Source: Duganella sp. CF402
Lineage (GTDB): Bacteria > Pseudomonadota > Gammaproteobacteria > Burkholderiales > Burkholderiaceae_D
DNA: 64,000 bases
Assembly (NCBI RefSeq): GCF_900109645.1
Contig: NZ_FOBG01000002.1
Coordinates: 682,001-746,000, forward strand
Direction: 5' to 3'
Below, piece after piece: positions 41,497 through 50,217 of this stretch (positions within the stretch are counted from its first letter, which is position 1; every line of letters begins with the position of its first letter). Made by a program: the position numbers and the translations under genes. The notes under the pieces were generated by a model. That model saw only the letters and a list, made by a program, of their open reading frames with translations, searched no databases and had not been told where the DNA came from.

Positions 41497-42402
41497 TCAG
41501 GCGGCGCTGTATCCTGGCAGCCGCGCGATGTGGGTAGACAGGTAATCCAGCAGCAACCTTGCACGCAGCGGCTGGTAGCGGCGCGATGGCGACAACAGGT
41601 GCAGCGGCTGCGGTTGGCCATGCCAGCTTCCCAGCACGCGCACCAATTCACCGCTATCGAGCAAATCCTGCACCAGCCACAAAGGACACAGGCCGATACC
41701 ACCGCCCGCCGCCAGACTTTCGCGGATCGCCAGCGCATTGTTGACGCGGTAGCGGCCCTGCGTCAGCACTGTTTCAATCTGATCCTCCTTGTGCAGCGTC
41801 AGCACATCGCCGTCGGCCAGCCAGGCGAAGCGGATGTAGTCGAAGCGCGCCAGATCCTGCGGCTTGCGCGGCTTGCCATGCGCCTGCAGGTAGGACGGCG
41901 CGGCGACCAGTTGGCGAGGCGACACCGCCACCTGTCTGGCAATGGCGTCCGGCGGCAGGTCGCGTCCCTGGCGCACGGCGATATCCACGCCCTCCTTCAC
42001 CAGATCGACCATGCGGTCGTCCAGAATCAGTTCGATATCGACTTGCGGATATTGCGCGAGGAATGGCGCCAGCAAGGCGTTCAGGCGGAATTGGCCAAAA
42101 GCGGCCGGCGCGTTCACGCGTATCAGGCCGGCCGGCGTTTCGGTCTGACCACGCGCTTCAGCCACCGCTTCCTGGTATTCGGCCAGTACACCCAGCGCGC
42201 GCTGGTAGAAGCGGCTGCCCTGCAGTGTTGGCTGCAAGCTGGTGGTGCTGCGCTCCAGCAGGCGCACACCAAGATCACGCTCCAGCGCGGCCATCAGTTT
42301 GCTGACGGTGGGCTGGGTGCTGCCCTCCTCCCGCGCCACGGCGGACAGACTACCCAGTTCCACGGCGCGTACAAAACAGCGTAATGACCGAATGGTGACC
42401 AT
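41497..42402 (-). CDS. LysR family transcriptional regulator
   Basis: 301 residues: a winged helix at about 1-60 (MVTIRSLRCFVRAVELGSLS, EEGSTQPTVSKLMAALERDL) and a type 2 periplasmic-binding-like effector domain. It is of the CrgA/DsdC-like group by the motif GLIRVNAPAAFGQFRLNALL and GGIGLCPLWLVQDLLDSGEL. The divergent SGNH hydrolase gene is the likely target; a T-N11-A motif lies in the shared promoter region. The effector is unknown. Confidence 0.93.
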   Translation of the reverse strand: MVTIRSLRCFVRAVELGSLSAVAREEGSTQPTVSKLMAALERDLGVRLLERSTTSLQPTLQGSRFYQRALGVLAEYQEAVAEARGQTETPAGLIRVNAPAAFGQFRLNALLAPFLAQYPQVDIELILDDRMVDLVKEGVDIAVRQGRDLPPDAIARQVAVSPRQLVAAPSYLQAHGKPRKPQDLARFDYIRFAWLADGDVLTLHKEDQIETVLTQGRYRVNNALAIRESLAAGGGIGLCPLWLVQDLLDSGELVRVLGSWHGQPQPLHLLSPSRRYQPLRARLLLDYLSTHIARLPGYSAA

Positions 42403-42409
42403 GCTCCCC

Positions 42410-42428
42410 TCATTCCATATTTGAATGA
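42410..42428. promoter_or_regulatory. Candidate LysR-type operator between the LysR gene and the SGNH hydrolase
   Basis: TCATTC-CATATTT-GAATGA, a 6-bp inverted repeat with a 7-base centre that contains the T-N11-A spacing (TTC-N7-GAA) of LysR-type binding sites. It starts 8 bases upstream of the LysR ATG and just before a TATAGT (42431-42436) that could be the -10 box of the hydrolase gene. Confidence 0.5.
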
Positions 42429-42502
42429 AGTATAGTCAGTTTTGCCTTCTTCTGCGCGGAAGAGGAATAGCCTATCGTGGGCTCTCGACCAAGGAGGGCA
42501 TC

Positions 42503-43714
42503 ATGAAAATTTGTATCGCAGCTGCGATGGCAGCAACCATCATCATCGCCGCGCCGGCACGGGCGGACAACTGGGTCGCAACTTGGCAGGCCAGCCCGCA
42601 CGCGGCGTGGGCCGCGCAAGATTTTGCGCTGCCCACAGGCGTACCGGGCACACTGGAGCGGCAGACGGTGCGCGAAACGGCACGCATCAGCGTGGGCGGC
42701 CAGCGTGTGCGCGTCGTACTGTCTAACCGTTATGGCACGCAGCCGCTGATCGTGGGTGAGGCGCATCTTTCGCGCACCTCGGCGCAGGCGGATGGGAATG
42801 GCGGCGCGGCGGGCCATGCGCTGACGTTCAGCGGGCAGCGCAGCGTTGCCATTCCGCCCGGCGCGCCCGCCATCAGCGATCCAGTGGAGATGCCGGTGGC
42901 GGCGCTCGACAAGCTTGTCGTCAGCGTGTATCTGCCCGAGCGCACGTCGCTGGCGAGCTTCCATTGGGGCGCGCAGCAAACTGGCTACATCACCGACGGC
43001 AACCAGACCGGCGCAGCACGGCTGCAAGGTGGGCAAGTGCTGCACGGACGCGCGCTGCTGAGTGGGATCTGGGTCGATACGGCGACGCCTACGTCTGCGG
43101 TGGTGGCTTTTGGCGACTCCATCACCGACGGTAACGGCTCCACGCCGGATGCGGACCGCCGCTGGCCGGACTATCTGGCGGCACGCCTCAGCAGGGATGG
43201 CGTGGCGGTGGTCAACGCCGGCATTTCCGGCGCCCGCCTGCTGGGCGACCGCATGGGGGTCAACGCCGCCGCGCGCTTCGAGCAGGACGTACTGTCGCAA
43301 CCCGGCGCGCACACCGCGATTGTGCTGATGGGGATTAACGATATCGGCTGGCCGCAAAGCCTATTCGCGCCGCAGGAAGCGCCAATGACGGCTGCACGCA
43401 TGATCGCGGCCTACCGCCAGCTGATCGCCCAGGCGCGCGCACGCAAAGTCCGCATCATCGGCGCGACGCTGCTGCCGTTTGAAGGAACGCAGATAGCCGG
43501 CTACTACACGCCCGCCAAGGACGCGCTGCGCCATCAGGTCAATCAGTGGATCAGGGAAAGTGGAGAGTTCGACGCGGTGGCCGATTTTGATGCGCTGCTG
43601 CGCGATCCGGATCATCCGGCACGCATGCAGCAGCGCTACGACAGCGGCGACCATCTGCATCCCGGCGACGCGGGATACAAAGCGATGGCCGCCGGTCTGG
43701 CGCGTCTTCTTTAG
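42503..43714 (+). CDS. Exported SGNH/GDSL-type hydrolase
   Basis: 403 residues from ATG 42503, preceded by AAGGAGGG. Signal peptide about 1-22 (AATIIIAAPARADNW). The catalytic blocks of SGNH esterases are VVAFGDSITDGNGST (Ser, about 207), INAGISG-type VVNAGISGARLL (Gly), LMGINDIGWP (Asn) and SGDHLHPGDAGY (Asp/His, about 384-390). The N-terminal region (DNWVATWQASPHAAWAAQDF) is typical of the subgroup that acts on esters or acylated polysaccharide. It is divergent from the LysR gene. Its end overlaps the dxs end by 4 bases. Confidence 0.92.
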   Translation: MKICIAAAMAATIIIAAPARADNWVATWQASPHAAWAAQDFALPTGVPGTLERQTVRETARISVGGQRVRVVLSNRYGTQPLIVGEAHLSRTSAQADGNGGAAGHALTFSGQRSVAIPPGAPAISDPVEMPVAALDKLVVSVYLPERTSLASFHWGAQQTGYITDGNQTGAARLQGGQVLHGRALLSGIWVDTATPTSAVVAFGDSITDGNGSTPDADRRWPDYLAARLSRDGVAVVNAGISGARLLGDRMGVNAAARFEQDVLSQPGAHTAIVLMGINDIGWPQSLFAPQEAPMTAARMIAAYRQLIAQARARKVRIIGATLLPFEGTQIAGYYTPAKDALRHQVNQWIRESGEFDAVADFDALLRDPDHPARMQQRYDSGDHLHPGDAGYKAMAAGLARLL

Positions 43715-45582
43715 CCGTTGTTGACGACCAGGCGCGGCTCGTCGCCGGCGTAACGCTGTTTGATCGAAGCGGTGATGCCGGCGGCGTCGAGGCCCACGCT
43801 GGCCAGCAGCTTGGCCGGGTCGCCGTGGTCGATGAACTTGTCCGGCAGGCCAAGCATCAGCATCGGCTTGACGATGCCTTCCGCCGCCAGCGCTTCCGCC
43901 ACGGCCGCACCGGCGCCTCCCATGATGCAGCCCTCTTCCACCGTCACGAAGCAGTCGTGATCGGCGGCCAGTTGCTTGACCAGCTCCACGTCCAGCGGCT
44001 TGACGAAGCGCATATTGGCCACGGTGGCGTTCAGCGTTTCACCGGCAGCCAGCGAAGGCGCCACCATCGAGCCGAAGGCCAGGATGGCGATCTTCTGGCC
44101 CTGGCGCTTGATCTCGCCCTTGCCGATTTCGATCGACGTCAGTTCCTTCGCAATCGCCGCACCAACGCCGGCGCCGCGTGGATAGCGGATCGCAGCCGGA
44201 CCATTGTAGTGATAGCCGGTGGTCAGCATCTGGCGGCATTCGTTTTCGTCCGACGCCGCCATCACCACCATGTTCGGAATGCAGCGCAGGTAGGCCAGGT
44301 CGTAGTTGCCGGCGTGGGTAGCGCCGTCCGCGCCCACCAGGCCTGCGCGGTCCAGCGCAAAGGTCACGTCCAGGTTTTGCAGCGCCACGTCGTGGATCAG
44401 CTGATCGTAGCCGCGCTGCAGGAAGGTCGAGTAAATCGCCACCACCGGCTTCAGGCCTTCGCAGGCCAGGCCCGCGCCGAAAGTCACCGAATGCTGCTCG
44501 GCGATGCCGACGTCGAAGTAGCGGTCAGGATATTCCTGGTCGAAGCGCACCATGCCCGAACCTTCGCGCATGGCCGGCGTAATGCCGACCAGCTTTTTGT
44601 CAGCGGCGGCCATGTCGCACAGCCAGTCGCCGAATACTTCGGTGTAGGTTTTCTTCGATGGCGCGGCGGCCGGCTTGATGCCTTCTTCAGGATTGAACTT
44701 GCCGGTGCCGTGGTACAGGATAGGCTCGGCCTCGGCCAGCTTGTAGCCCTGGCCCTTCTTGGTCACCACGTGCAGGAACTGCGGGCCTTTCAGCTGCTTG
44801 ATGTTCTGCAGGGTTGGAATCAGCGAATCCAAGTCATGGCCGTCGATCGGGCCGATGTAGTTGAAGCCGAATTCCTCGAACATGGTGGCCGGAACCACCA
44901 TGCCTTTTGCATGTTCTTCCAGCTTCTTCGCCAGTTCCAGCACTGGGCCTGGCAGCACGGATTTCCCAACGTTCTTGGCGGCGGCGTAGAACTTGCCCGA
45001 CATCAGGCGCGCCAGATAGCGATTCAGCGCGCCAACCGGCGGCGAGATCGACATGTCGTTATCGTTCAGGATCACCAGCAGGTTGACGTCTTCCTGTACG
45101 CCGGCGTTGTTCAGCGCTTCGAACGCCATGCCGGCGGTCATCGAGCCGTCGCCGATTACCGCAATCGCGTGGCGATGCTCACCCTTGATCTTCGCCGCCT
45201 GCGCCATGCCCAGCGCCGCCGAGATGGAGGTCGACGAGTGTGCGGTGCCGAAGGTGTCGTATTCCGATTCGTCGCGTTTCGGGAAGCCCGAGATGCCGCC
45301 CAACTGGCGCAGCGTATGCATGCGGTCGCGGCGGCCGGTCAGGATCTTGTGCGAATAGGTCTGGTGGCCGACGTCCCACACGATGCGATCGTGCGGCGTG
45401 TTGAACACGTAGTGCAGCGCCACGGTCAGTTCCACCGTGCCGAGATTGGATGACAGGTGGCCGCCGGTCTTCGACACGGAATCGAGCAGGTAGGCGCGCA
45501 ATTCATGCGCCAGCGGCGTCAGTTGGGTGTACGCCAGTTTGCGTACATCGGCCGGGGAATCTATTTTTTCGAGCAAGTTCAT
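43711..45582 (-). CDS. dxs: 1-deoxy-D-xylulose-5-phosphate synthase
   Basis: 623 residues, the thiamine-dependent first enzyme of the MEP isoprenoid pathway (pyruvate plus glyceraldehyde-3-phosphate). ThDP-binding motif GDGSMTAGMAFEALNNAG (about 150), SKTGGHLSSNLGTVELTVAL near the N-terminus, the transketolase-like central domain with IAEQHSVTFGAGLACEG, and the C-terminal domain with HGDPAKLLASVGLDA. It is the third gene of xseB-ispA-dxs; no gap separates it from ispA. Confidence 0.97.
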   Translation of the reverse strand: MNLLEKIDSPADVRKLAYTQLTPLAHELRAYLLDSVSKTGGHLSSNLGTVELTVALHYVFNTPHDRIVWDVGHQTYSHKILTGRRDRMHTLRQLGGISGFPKRDESEYDTFGTAHSSTSISAALGMAQAAKIKGEHRHAIAVIGDGSMTAGMAFEALNNAGVQEDVNLLVILNDNDMSISPPVGALNRYLARLMSGKFYAAAKNVGKSVLPGPVLELAKKLEEHAKGMVVPATMFEEFGFNYIGPIDGHDLDSLIPTLQNIKQLKGPQFLHVVTKKGQGYKLAEAEPILYHGTGKFNPEEGIKPAAAPSKKTYTEVFGDWLCDMAAADKKLVGITPAMREGSGMVRFDQEYPDRYFDVGIAEQHSVTFGAGLACEGLKPVVAIYSTFLQRGYDQLIHDVALQNLDVTFALDRAGLVGADGATHAGNYDLAYLRCIPNMVVMAASDENECRQMLTTGYHYNGPAAIRYPRGAGVGAAIAKELTSIEIGKGEIKRQGQKIAILAFGSMVAPSLAAGETLNATVANMRFVKPLDVELVKQLAADHDCFVTVEEGCIMGGAGAAVAEALAAEGIVKPMLMLGLPDKFIDHGDPAKLLASVGLDAAGITASIKQRYAGDEPRLVVNNG

Positions 45583-46473
45583 TTAAGCCTTCCGCTGCAC
45601 GATCAAATCCGCGAGTTCGCGTAATCGCAGAGCTTTTTCTCCAAACGGCGCGAGCGCTGCGTGCGCGTCGAGCCGCAATTTTTCCGCCAGCGCGCGCGAT
45701 GGCTCCAGACCCAAAATCGAAACATAGGTCGGCTTGTTGTCGGCGGCATCCTTGCCGGCAGTTTTGCCGAGCGTGGCCGAATCGGCCGTCGCGTCGAGCA
45801 CATCGTCCACCACCTGGAACGCCAGGCCGATGGCGCGCGCATAGACATTCAGCGCGTTGAGTTCTTCTTCGGTCAAATCCTTGCCGGCCAGGGCGCCCAG
45901 CACCACGGAGGCGCGCAGCAAGGCGCCGGTCTTCAGCTGGTGCATCTGCTCCAGCTGGGCCAAAGTCAGGCTGATGCCGACGCTATCCAGATCGATGGCC
46001 TGGCCGCCGCACATGCCGGCCGAACCGGAGGCGTGGGCCAGCAGGCGCACCATCGCCATCAGGCGCGCCGGCGGCACCGTGGTGGCTTCCGACAGCACCA
46101 TGAAGGCCTGCGATTGCAGCGCGTCGCCGACCAGCAGCGCGGTCGCTTCGTCGTAGGCCACGTGCACCGTCGGTTTGCCGCGGCGCAGCGCATCGTCGTC
46201 CATGCATGGCATGTCGTCGTGCACCAGCGAATAGGCGTGGATCATTTCCACCGCCGCCGCAGCACGGCTCAGGGTCGCCGCATCGGCGCCGAACAGCGCG
46301 CCGGCCGCATACACCAGCAGCGGACGCACACGCTTGCCGCCGCCCAGCAGCGCATAGCGCATGGCGTCGTGCAGTTTGGTCGGGATAACATCGGCGGCAG
46401 GCAAATAAGCGGATAAATCGTTTTCGGATCCGGCCTGCACGGTTTTCATCCAATCGTCGAAGGCGGCGTTCAT
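45583..46473 (-). CDS. ispA: Farnesyl diphosphate synthase
   Basis: 296 residues. It condenses dimethylallyl/geranyl diphosphate with isopentenyl diphosphate. Both Asp-rich motifs are seen: YSLVHDDMPCMDDDALRRGK (about 80-99) and FQVVDDVLDATAD (about 222-234). GGGKRVRPLLVYAAG is the substrate-binding stretch. The length is typical. The start overlaps the xseB end by 4 bases; dxs follows at once. The farnesyl product feeds ubiA, ctaB and cell-wall carriers. Confidence 0.96.
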   Translation of the reverse strand: MNAAFDDWMKTVQAGSENDLSAYLPAADVIPTKLHDAMRYALLGGGKRVRPLLVYAAGALFGADAATLSRAAAAVEMIHAYSLVHDDMPCMDDDALRRGKPTVHVAYDEATALLVGDALQSQAFMVLSEATTVPPARLMAMVRLLAHASGSAGMCGGQAIDLDSVGISLTLAQLEQMHQLKTGALLRASVVLGALAGKDLTEEELNALNVYARAIGLAFQVVDDVLDATADSATLGKTAGKDAADNKPTYVSILGLEPSRALAEKLRLDAHAALAPFGEKALRLRELADLIVQRKA

Positions 46474-46733
46474 TGTTCGCCCTCGCCGGTTACTACGAAG
46501 GGCTTGAGCATTTCGCCTTCCAATACCTTGACTTGCGATTCGACTTTTTCCAGCTGGGCGGCGCAGTACTTCACCAGCTCCGAGCCGCGCGCATAGGCGG
46601 CCACCGAGGCTTCCAGCGGCAATTGGCCCGCCTCCATCTGTGCGACCAATTGGGCCAGTTCCGCCATCGCTTCTTCAAACGAGACGGGGGCGGCGGCGGT
46701 CGCGTCAGCAGTTAATTTCTTAGACATAGTCAC
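46470..46733 (-). CDS. xseB: Exodeoxyribonuclease VII small subunit
   Basis: 87 residues. The core SFEEAMAELAQLVAQMEAGQ, LPLEASVAAYARGSELVKYC and AAQLEKVESQVKVLE is the conserved XseB helical hairpin. With the large subunit XseA (not in this window) it forms an enzyme that degrades single-stranded DNA. It is first in xseB-ispA-dxs. The 271-base gap upstream contains the 98-base palindrome. Confidence 0.94.
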   Translation of the reverse strand: MTMSKKLTADATAAAPVSFEEAMAELAQLVAQMEAGQLPLEASVAAYARGSELVKYCAAQLEKVESQVKVLEGEMLKPFVVTGEGEQ

Positions 46734-46786
46734 TCAGTTATCTTAGCCCGGTATTTTAACATTAGAGGCCAACCGTGGATTTTATA

Positions 46787-46884
46787 GTAATTCGGGGTCA
46801 GGTCCGACATTCGGACACGGGCCCAGCCGTATGCGAAGCTACGGCTGGGCCCGTGTCCGAATGTCGGACCTGACCCCGAATTAC
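46787..46884. repeat. 98-base palindromic element with 45-bp perfect arms
   Basis: The left arm 46787-46831 and right arm 46840-46884 are exact reverse complements over 45 bases, with the 8-base centre TGCGAAGC. Arms begin GTAATTCGGGGTCAGGTCCG. It lies in the divergent gap between xseB and the Rieske gene, 53 bases from xseB and 120 bases from the Rieske ATG. It shares its outer arms with the 30882-30945 element and with half-copies in comF and the DMT gene. No transposase is nearby; it is perhaps a REP/MITE-like element mobilised in trans. Confidence 0.93.
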
Positions 46885-46895
46885 CGAAAAGACGG

Positions 46896-46901
46896 TATAA
46901 T
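46896..46901 (+). promoter_or_regulatory. Candidate -10 box for the Rieske oxygenase gene
   Basis: A perfect TATAAT lies 11 bases after the palindrome. A weak -35 (TGACCC, 46871-46876, 19-base spacer) would be formed by the end of the palindrome. The leader to ATG 47005 would be about 100 bases long. Confidence 0.35.
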
Positions 46902-47004
46902 CGCCGGTTCTGTCCTAAATACCACCTTTAACGCATACGAATGCGGGTCGTCTTTACGGATTCTGTCTCTTCTTGGTTTGATTTTTTAATTAAGGGGGGT
47001 TTGG

Positions 47005-48105
47005 ATGTCCGATCTGGGTACCCACGCCAAGCTAGCGCGGCCAACCGCGCAACTTCCGGTTAACGTCTATTTTGACGAAACGCTACTGCAGCGCGAAATG
47101 CAGCAATTATTCAAGGCCGGTCCGCGTTATGTCGGACATGAGCTGATGGTGCCGAATGTCGGCGATTACGCTACCCTGACTGCCGAAAACGAAGGCCGCA
47201 TGCTGGTGCGGAACGCCAATGGCCTGGAGCTGTTGTCCAACGTCTGCCGCCATCGCCAGGCGCTGATGTTCAATGGCCGTGGCAATGCAAACAATATTGT
47301 CTGCCCGCTGCACCGCTGGACCTACGATCTCAAAGGTGAGTTGATCGGCGCGCCGCACTTCCCTGAAACGCCTTGCCTGAACCTGCCGAAGACCAAGCTG
47401 CAAAGCTGGAACGGCTTGCTATTCGAGCAAAATGGCTACAACGTCATGGAAGAGCTGAATAACCTGTCCGTTACCAAGGACCTGGATTTCAGCGGCTACA
47501 TGCTGGACCACGTGGAAGTGCACCACTGCGACTACAACTGGAAGACCTTCATCGAGGTCTATCTGGAGGATTATCACGTCGAGCCGTTCCATCCTGGCCT
47601 GGGCAGCTTCGTCACCTGCGACGACCTGCGCTGGGAATTCGGCCGCGAGTACAGCGTGCAGACCGTGGGCGTGCACAAAGGCCTGAAGAAATCCGGCTCG
47701 GAAGTCTACAAGCACTGGCAGGAGCAGGTGCTGAAGTTCCGTGGCGGCGAACCGCCTCCATATGGCGCCATCTGGCTGACGCTCTACCCGAACATCATGG
47801 TGGAGTGGTATCCGCACGTGCTGGTTGTCTCGACCCTGTGGCCGGAAGGTCCGAACCGCACCAAGAACGTGGTGGAGTTCTACTATCCCGAAGAAATCGT
47901 GCTGTTCGAGCGCGAATTCATCGAGGCCGAACGCGCGGCCTACATGGAAACCTGCATCGAGGACGATGAAATCGGCCAGCGCATGGACGCCGGCCGCAAA
48001 GCCCTGATGGAGCGCGGCGAGACGGACGGTGGACCGTATCAATCACCGATGGAAGACGGCATGCAGCACTTCCACGAGTGGTATCAACGCAAAATGAGTT
48101 TATAA
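47005..48105 (+). CDS. Rieske-type aromatic ring-hydroxylating oxygenase, alpha subunit
   Basis: 366 residues. The N-terminal Rieske [2Fe-2S] domain has CRHRQALMFNGRG and CPLHRWTYDLKGEL (about 76-112). The catalytic SRPBCC domain carries the mononuclear iron site in YLEDYHVEPFHPGLGSF (about 189-205). A strong AAGGGGGG site precedes the start. No ferredoxin or reductase gene is beside it, so the reaction and partner are unknown; the family includes dioxygenases, demethylases and choline-type monooxygenases. It is followed by a DMT transporter and a sulfurtransferase in the same direction. Confidence 0.92.
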   Translation: MSDLGTHAKLARPTAQLPVNVYFDETLLQREMQQLFKAGPRYVGHELMVPNVGDYATLTAENEGRMLVRNANGLELLSNVCRHRQALMFNGRGNANNIVCPLHRWTYDLKGELIGAPHFPETPCLNLPKTKLQSWNGLLFEQNGYNVMEELNNLSVTKDLDFSGYMLDHVEVHHCDYNWKTFIEVYLEDYHVEPFHPGLGSFVTCDDLRWEFGREYSVQTVGVHKGLKKSGSEVYKHWQEQVLKFRGGEPPPYGAIWLTLYPNIMVEWYPHVLVVSTLWPEGPNRTKNVVEFYYPEEIVLFEREFIEAERAAYMETCIEDDEIGQRMDAGRKALMERGETDGGPYQSPMEDGMQHFHEWYQRKMSL

Positions 48106-48114
48106 GGTTTCACA

Positions 48115-49038
48115 ATGCAGTCACTCTGGATGTTGTTTGCGAGTTTTATGTTTGCCGTGATGGGGGTGTGCGTCAAGCTGGCTTCCGCAGAGTTCTCAAC
48201 ATCCGAGCTGGTTTTGTACCGGGGCGTGGTCGGCGTGATCGCCCTCGGTACGATTATCAAACTGTCCGGTGAAACCTTCCGTACCTCCATGCCGGGCGCG
48301 CACCTGTGGCGCGGCATCATCGGCGTGATCTCGCTGTGGCTGTGGTACTACTCCATCGGCCAGCTGCCGCTGGCCACCGCCATGACGCTCAACTACATGT
48401 CGCCGATCTGGATCGCCGTCTGGCTGTTCGCGATGGGCTGGTGGCATGCCAAGAACGACATCAAATGGCCGCTGCTGCTGGCGGTCGGCATGAGCTTCAT
48501 CGGCGTCACGCTGCTGCTGCGCCCCGCCTTCCACGCCAACCAACTGACGCCGGCCCTGATCGCGCTCGGCTCCAGCGTGATTACCGCCACCGCCTATATG
48601 CAGGTCCGTAAAATGGGCCTGGCCGGCGAGCCGGAAAACCGCGTGGTGTTCTATTTCACCGTGATGAACCTGGCAGCCGGCATCGTCGGTGTGCTCATCA
48701 CCGGCGGCAGCGAGGGCCCTCAGTTCCATCCAATTACCACCTGGCGCAGCGGCTTGCTGCTGCTGGCCATCGGCGTGTGCGCCACCAGCGCGCAGATCGC
48801 GATGACGCGCGCTTATCGCCTCGGGAATACGCTGGTGGTGGCCAACCTGCAGTACACCGGCATCGTGTTCTCCAGCGTATGGGGCGTGTTCATCTTCGGC
48901 GACGTGTTCGACTGGCATAGCTGGGCGGGCATCGGCATCATTCTCGCGTCGGGCATGGCCGCAACGTTCTACAATACGCGCAACACCGAACGCGGTAAGG
49001 CCATCGCCAGTACCGATCCCATTGCAAGCGAAGTTTAA
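48115..49038 (+). CDS. DMT superfamily transporter (EamA type)
   Basis: 307 residues, ten helices in two EamA repeats (SLWMLLFASF-type start MQSLWMLFASFMFAVMGVCV, then LPLATAMTLNYMSPIWIAVW; second repeat WRSGLLLLAIGVCATSAQIA and LQYTGIVFSSVWGVFIFGDV). It is probably an exporter of metabolites; the substrate is unknown. It starts 9 bases after the Rieske gene and ends 8 bases before the sulfurtransferase, indicating one operon. Confidence 0.92.
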   Translation: MQSLWMLFASFMFAVMGVCVKLASAEFSTSELVLYRGVVGVIALGTIIKLSGETFRTSMPGAHLWRGIIGVISLWLWYYSIGQLPLATAMTLNYMSPIWIAVWLFAMGWWHAKNDIKWPLLLAVGMSFIGVTLLLRPAFHANQLTPALIALGSSVITATAYMQVRKMGLAGEPENRVVFYFTVMNLAAGIVGVLITGGSEGPQFHPITTWRSGLLLLAIGVCATSAQIAMTRAYRLGNTLVVANLQYTGIVFSSVWGVFIFGDVFDWHSWAGIGIILASGMAATFYNTRNTERGKAIASTDPIASEV

Positions 49039-49046
49039 GGACAACC

Positions 49047-49898
49047 ATGCACACTACCCTGATCGACGCCGTCACCCTGTCCCAGCACCTGAATGATCCG
49101 AAGTGGGTCATCCTCGATTGCCGCCATGATTTGATGAATCCGAACGCGGGGCGCGACAGCTTCGCCATCGGCCATATCGAAGGCGCGCAGTTTGCCAATG
49201 TGGATACGGATTTGTCGGGCGCGAAGGTGGGTGCGGATGGTCGATTCCTCGGCCGCCACCCGCTGCCGGACCGCGCGGCGCTGATCGACACCCTGCGCGG
49301 CTGGGGCATCAACGATGACACGCAAGTGGTGGCCTACGATGCGCACGGCGGCATGTTCGCGGCGCGCCTGTGGTGGCTGCTGCGCTGGGTGGGCCATCCA
49401 ACGGTGGCGGTGCTGGACGGCGGCCTGGTGGCATGGCAATCGGCCGGCCAGTCGATGACGACGCAGACCGTCGACCGTCCCGCCGGCAGCATCAGCGACA
49501 AGCCGTCGCTGGTGGCCACCGTGTCGGTGGACGAGGTGCTGGCCAACGTTGAAACGCAAGCGCGCACCGTGGTCGACGCCCGCGCCAACGACCGCTATCG
49601 CGGCGAGAACGAAACCATCGATCCGGTGGGCGGCCATATCCCGGGCGCGAAGAACCGCTTCTTCAAGGACAACCTGACCGCCGAAGGCCGCTTCAAGGAC
49701 GCCGCACAGCTGAAGGCCGACTTCGCGCCGCTGTTTGCCGATCCCTCGAAAGCCATCATGCAGTGCGGCTCCGGCGTGACCGCTTGCCACAACCTGCTGG
49801 CGCTCGAAGTGGCCGGCCTGCCGGGCGCGGCGCTCTACCCCGGCTCGTGGAGCGAATGGTGCGCCGACACCAGCCGCCCAGTCGCTACCGGCAACTGA
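49047..49898 (+). CDS. Sulfurtransferase of the 3-mercaptopyruvate/thiosulfate type
   Basis: 283 residues with two rhodanese domains. The first (about 1-130) is non-catalytic, with WVILDCRHDLMNPNAGRDSF and GHIEGAQFANVDTDLSG. The second carries the active Cys in IMQCGSGVTACHN (about 236-248). The CGSGVTA loop is typical of SseA-type 3-mercaptopyruvate sulfurtransferases. It follows the DMT gene in the same operon. Confidence 0.92.
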   Translation: MHTTLIDAVTLSQHLNDPKWVILDCRHDLMNPNAGRDSFAIGHIEGAQFANVDTDLSGAKVGADGRFLGRHPLPDRAALIDTLRGWGINDDTQVVAYDAHGGMFAARLWWLLRWVGHPTVAVLDGGLVAWQSAGQSMTTQTVDRPAGSISDKPSLVATVSVDEVLANVETQARTVVDARANDRYRGENETIDPVGGHIPGAKNRFFKDNLTAEGRFKDAAQLKADFAPLFADPSKAIMQCGSGVTACHNLLALEVAGLPGAALYPGSWSEWCADTSRPVATGN

Positions 49899-49905
49899 CT
49901 ACCTT

Positions 49906-50217
49906 TCAGTTTTTACGCCTGCGTGTCAGCCGCCTCCACTTAGAAATCAAGATCTCATCACCCAGGATACGGTAATCAATGTAGTGGCCTGTCTTGGGGA
50001 TAAAGAAGCGCCTGAACCCGGTGCGTGACACTTGCGTTCCCAGTTCGGGCCGAACTGCCAACACCGCGAGGACTCGCTCCAGCCGTTGCAGGACCAGTCG
50101 GCTCGTCCGGGGATCTTGTTGATCTATACGCAAAAGTGTATCGCTTAAAGCTTGCTTTGCTTGTGGCGACCAATGGATCACCAGCTTAGCCGGTGCGCCG
50201 TTTCCGCTGGGCACCAT
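49906..50217 (-). CDS. RelE/ParE family toxin
   Basis: 103 residues from ATG 50217 (MVPSGNGAPAKLVIHWSPQA), inside a longer open frame. The ParE/RelE fold is suggested by VIHWSPQAKQALSDTLLRID, VLAVLAVRPELGTQV and the basic end YIDYRILGDEILISKWRRLT. The first codons overlap the end of the antitoxin gene by 32 bases. ParE proteins inhibit gyrase and RelE proteins cut mRNA; which applies is not clear. The GC content of this locus is lower than its neighbours, in line with transfer. Confidence 0.82.
   Translation of the reverse strand: MVPSGNGAPAKLVIHWSPQAKQALSDTLLRIDQQDPRTSRLVLQRLERVLAVLAVRPELGTQVSRTGFRRFFIPKTGHYIDYRILGDEILISKWRRLTRRRKN

Noticed and set aside
41433..41738. Minus-strand frame of 101 codons overlapping the LysR gene end
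   Set aside because: Arg/Trp/Cys-rich shadow of the LysR frame with no independent support.
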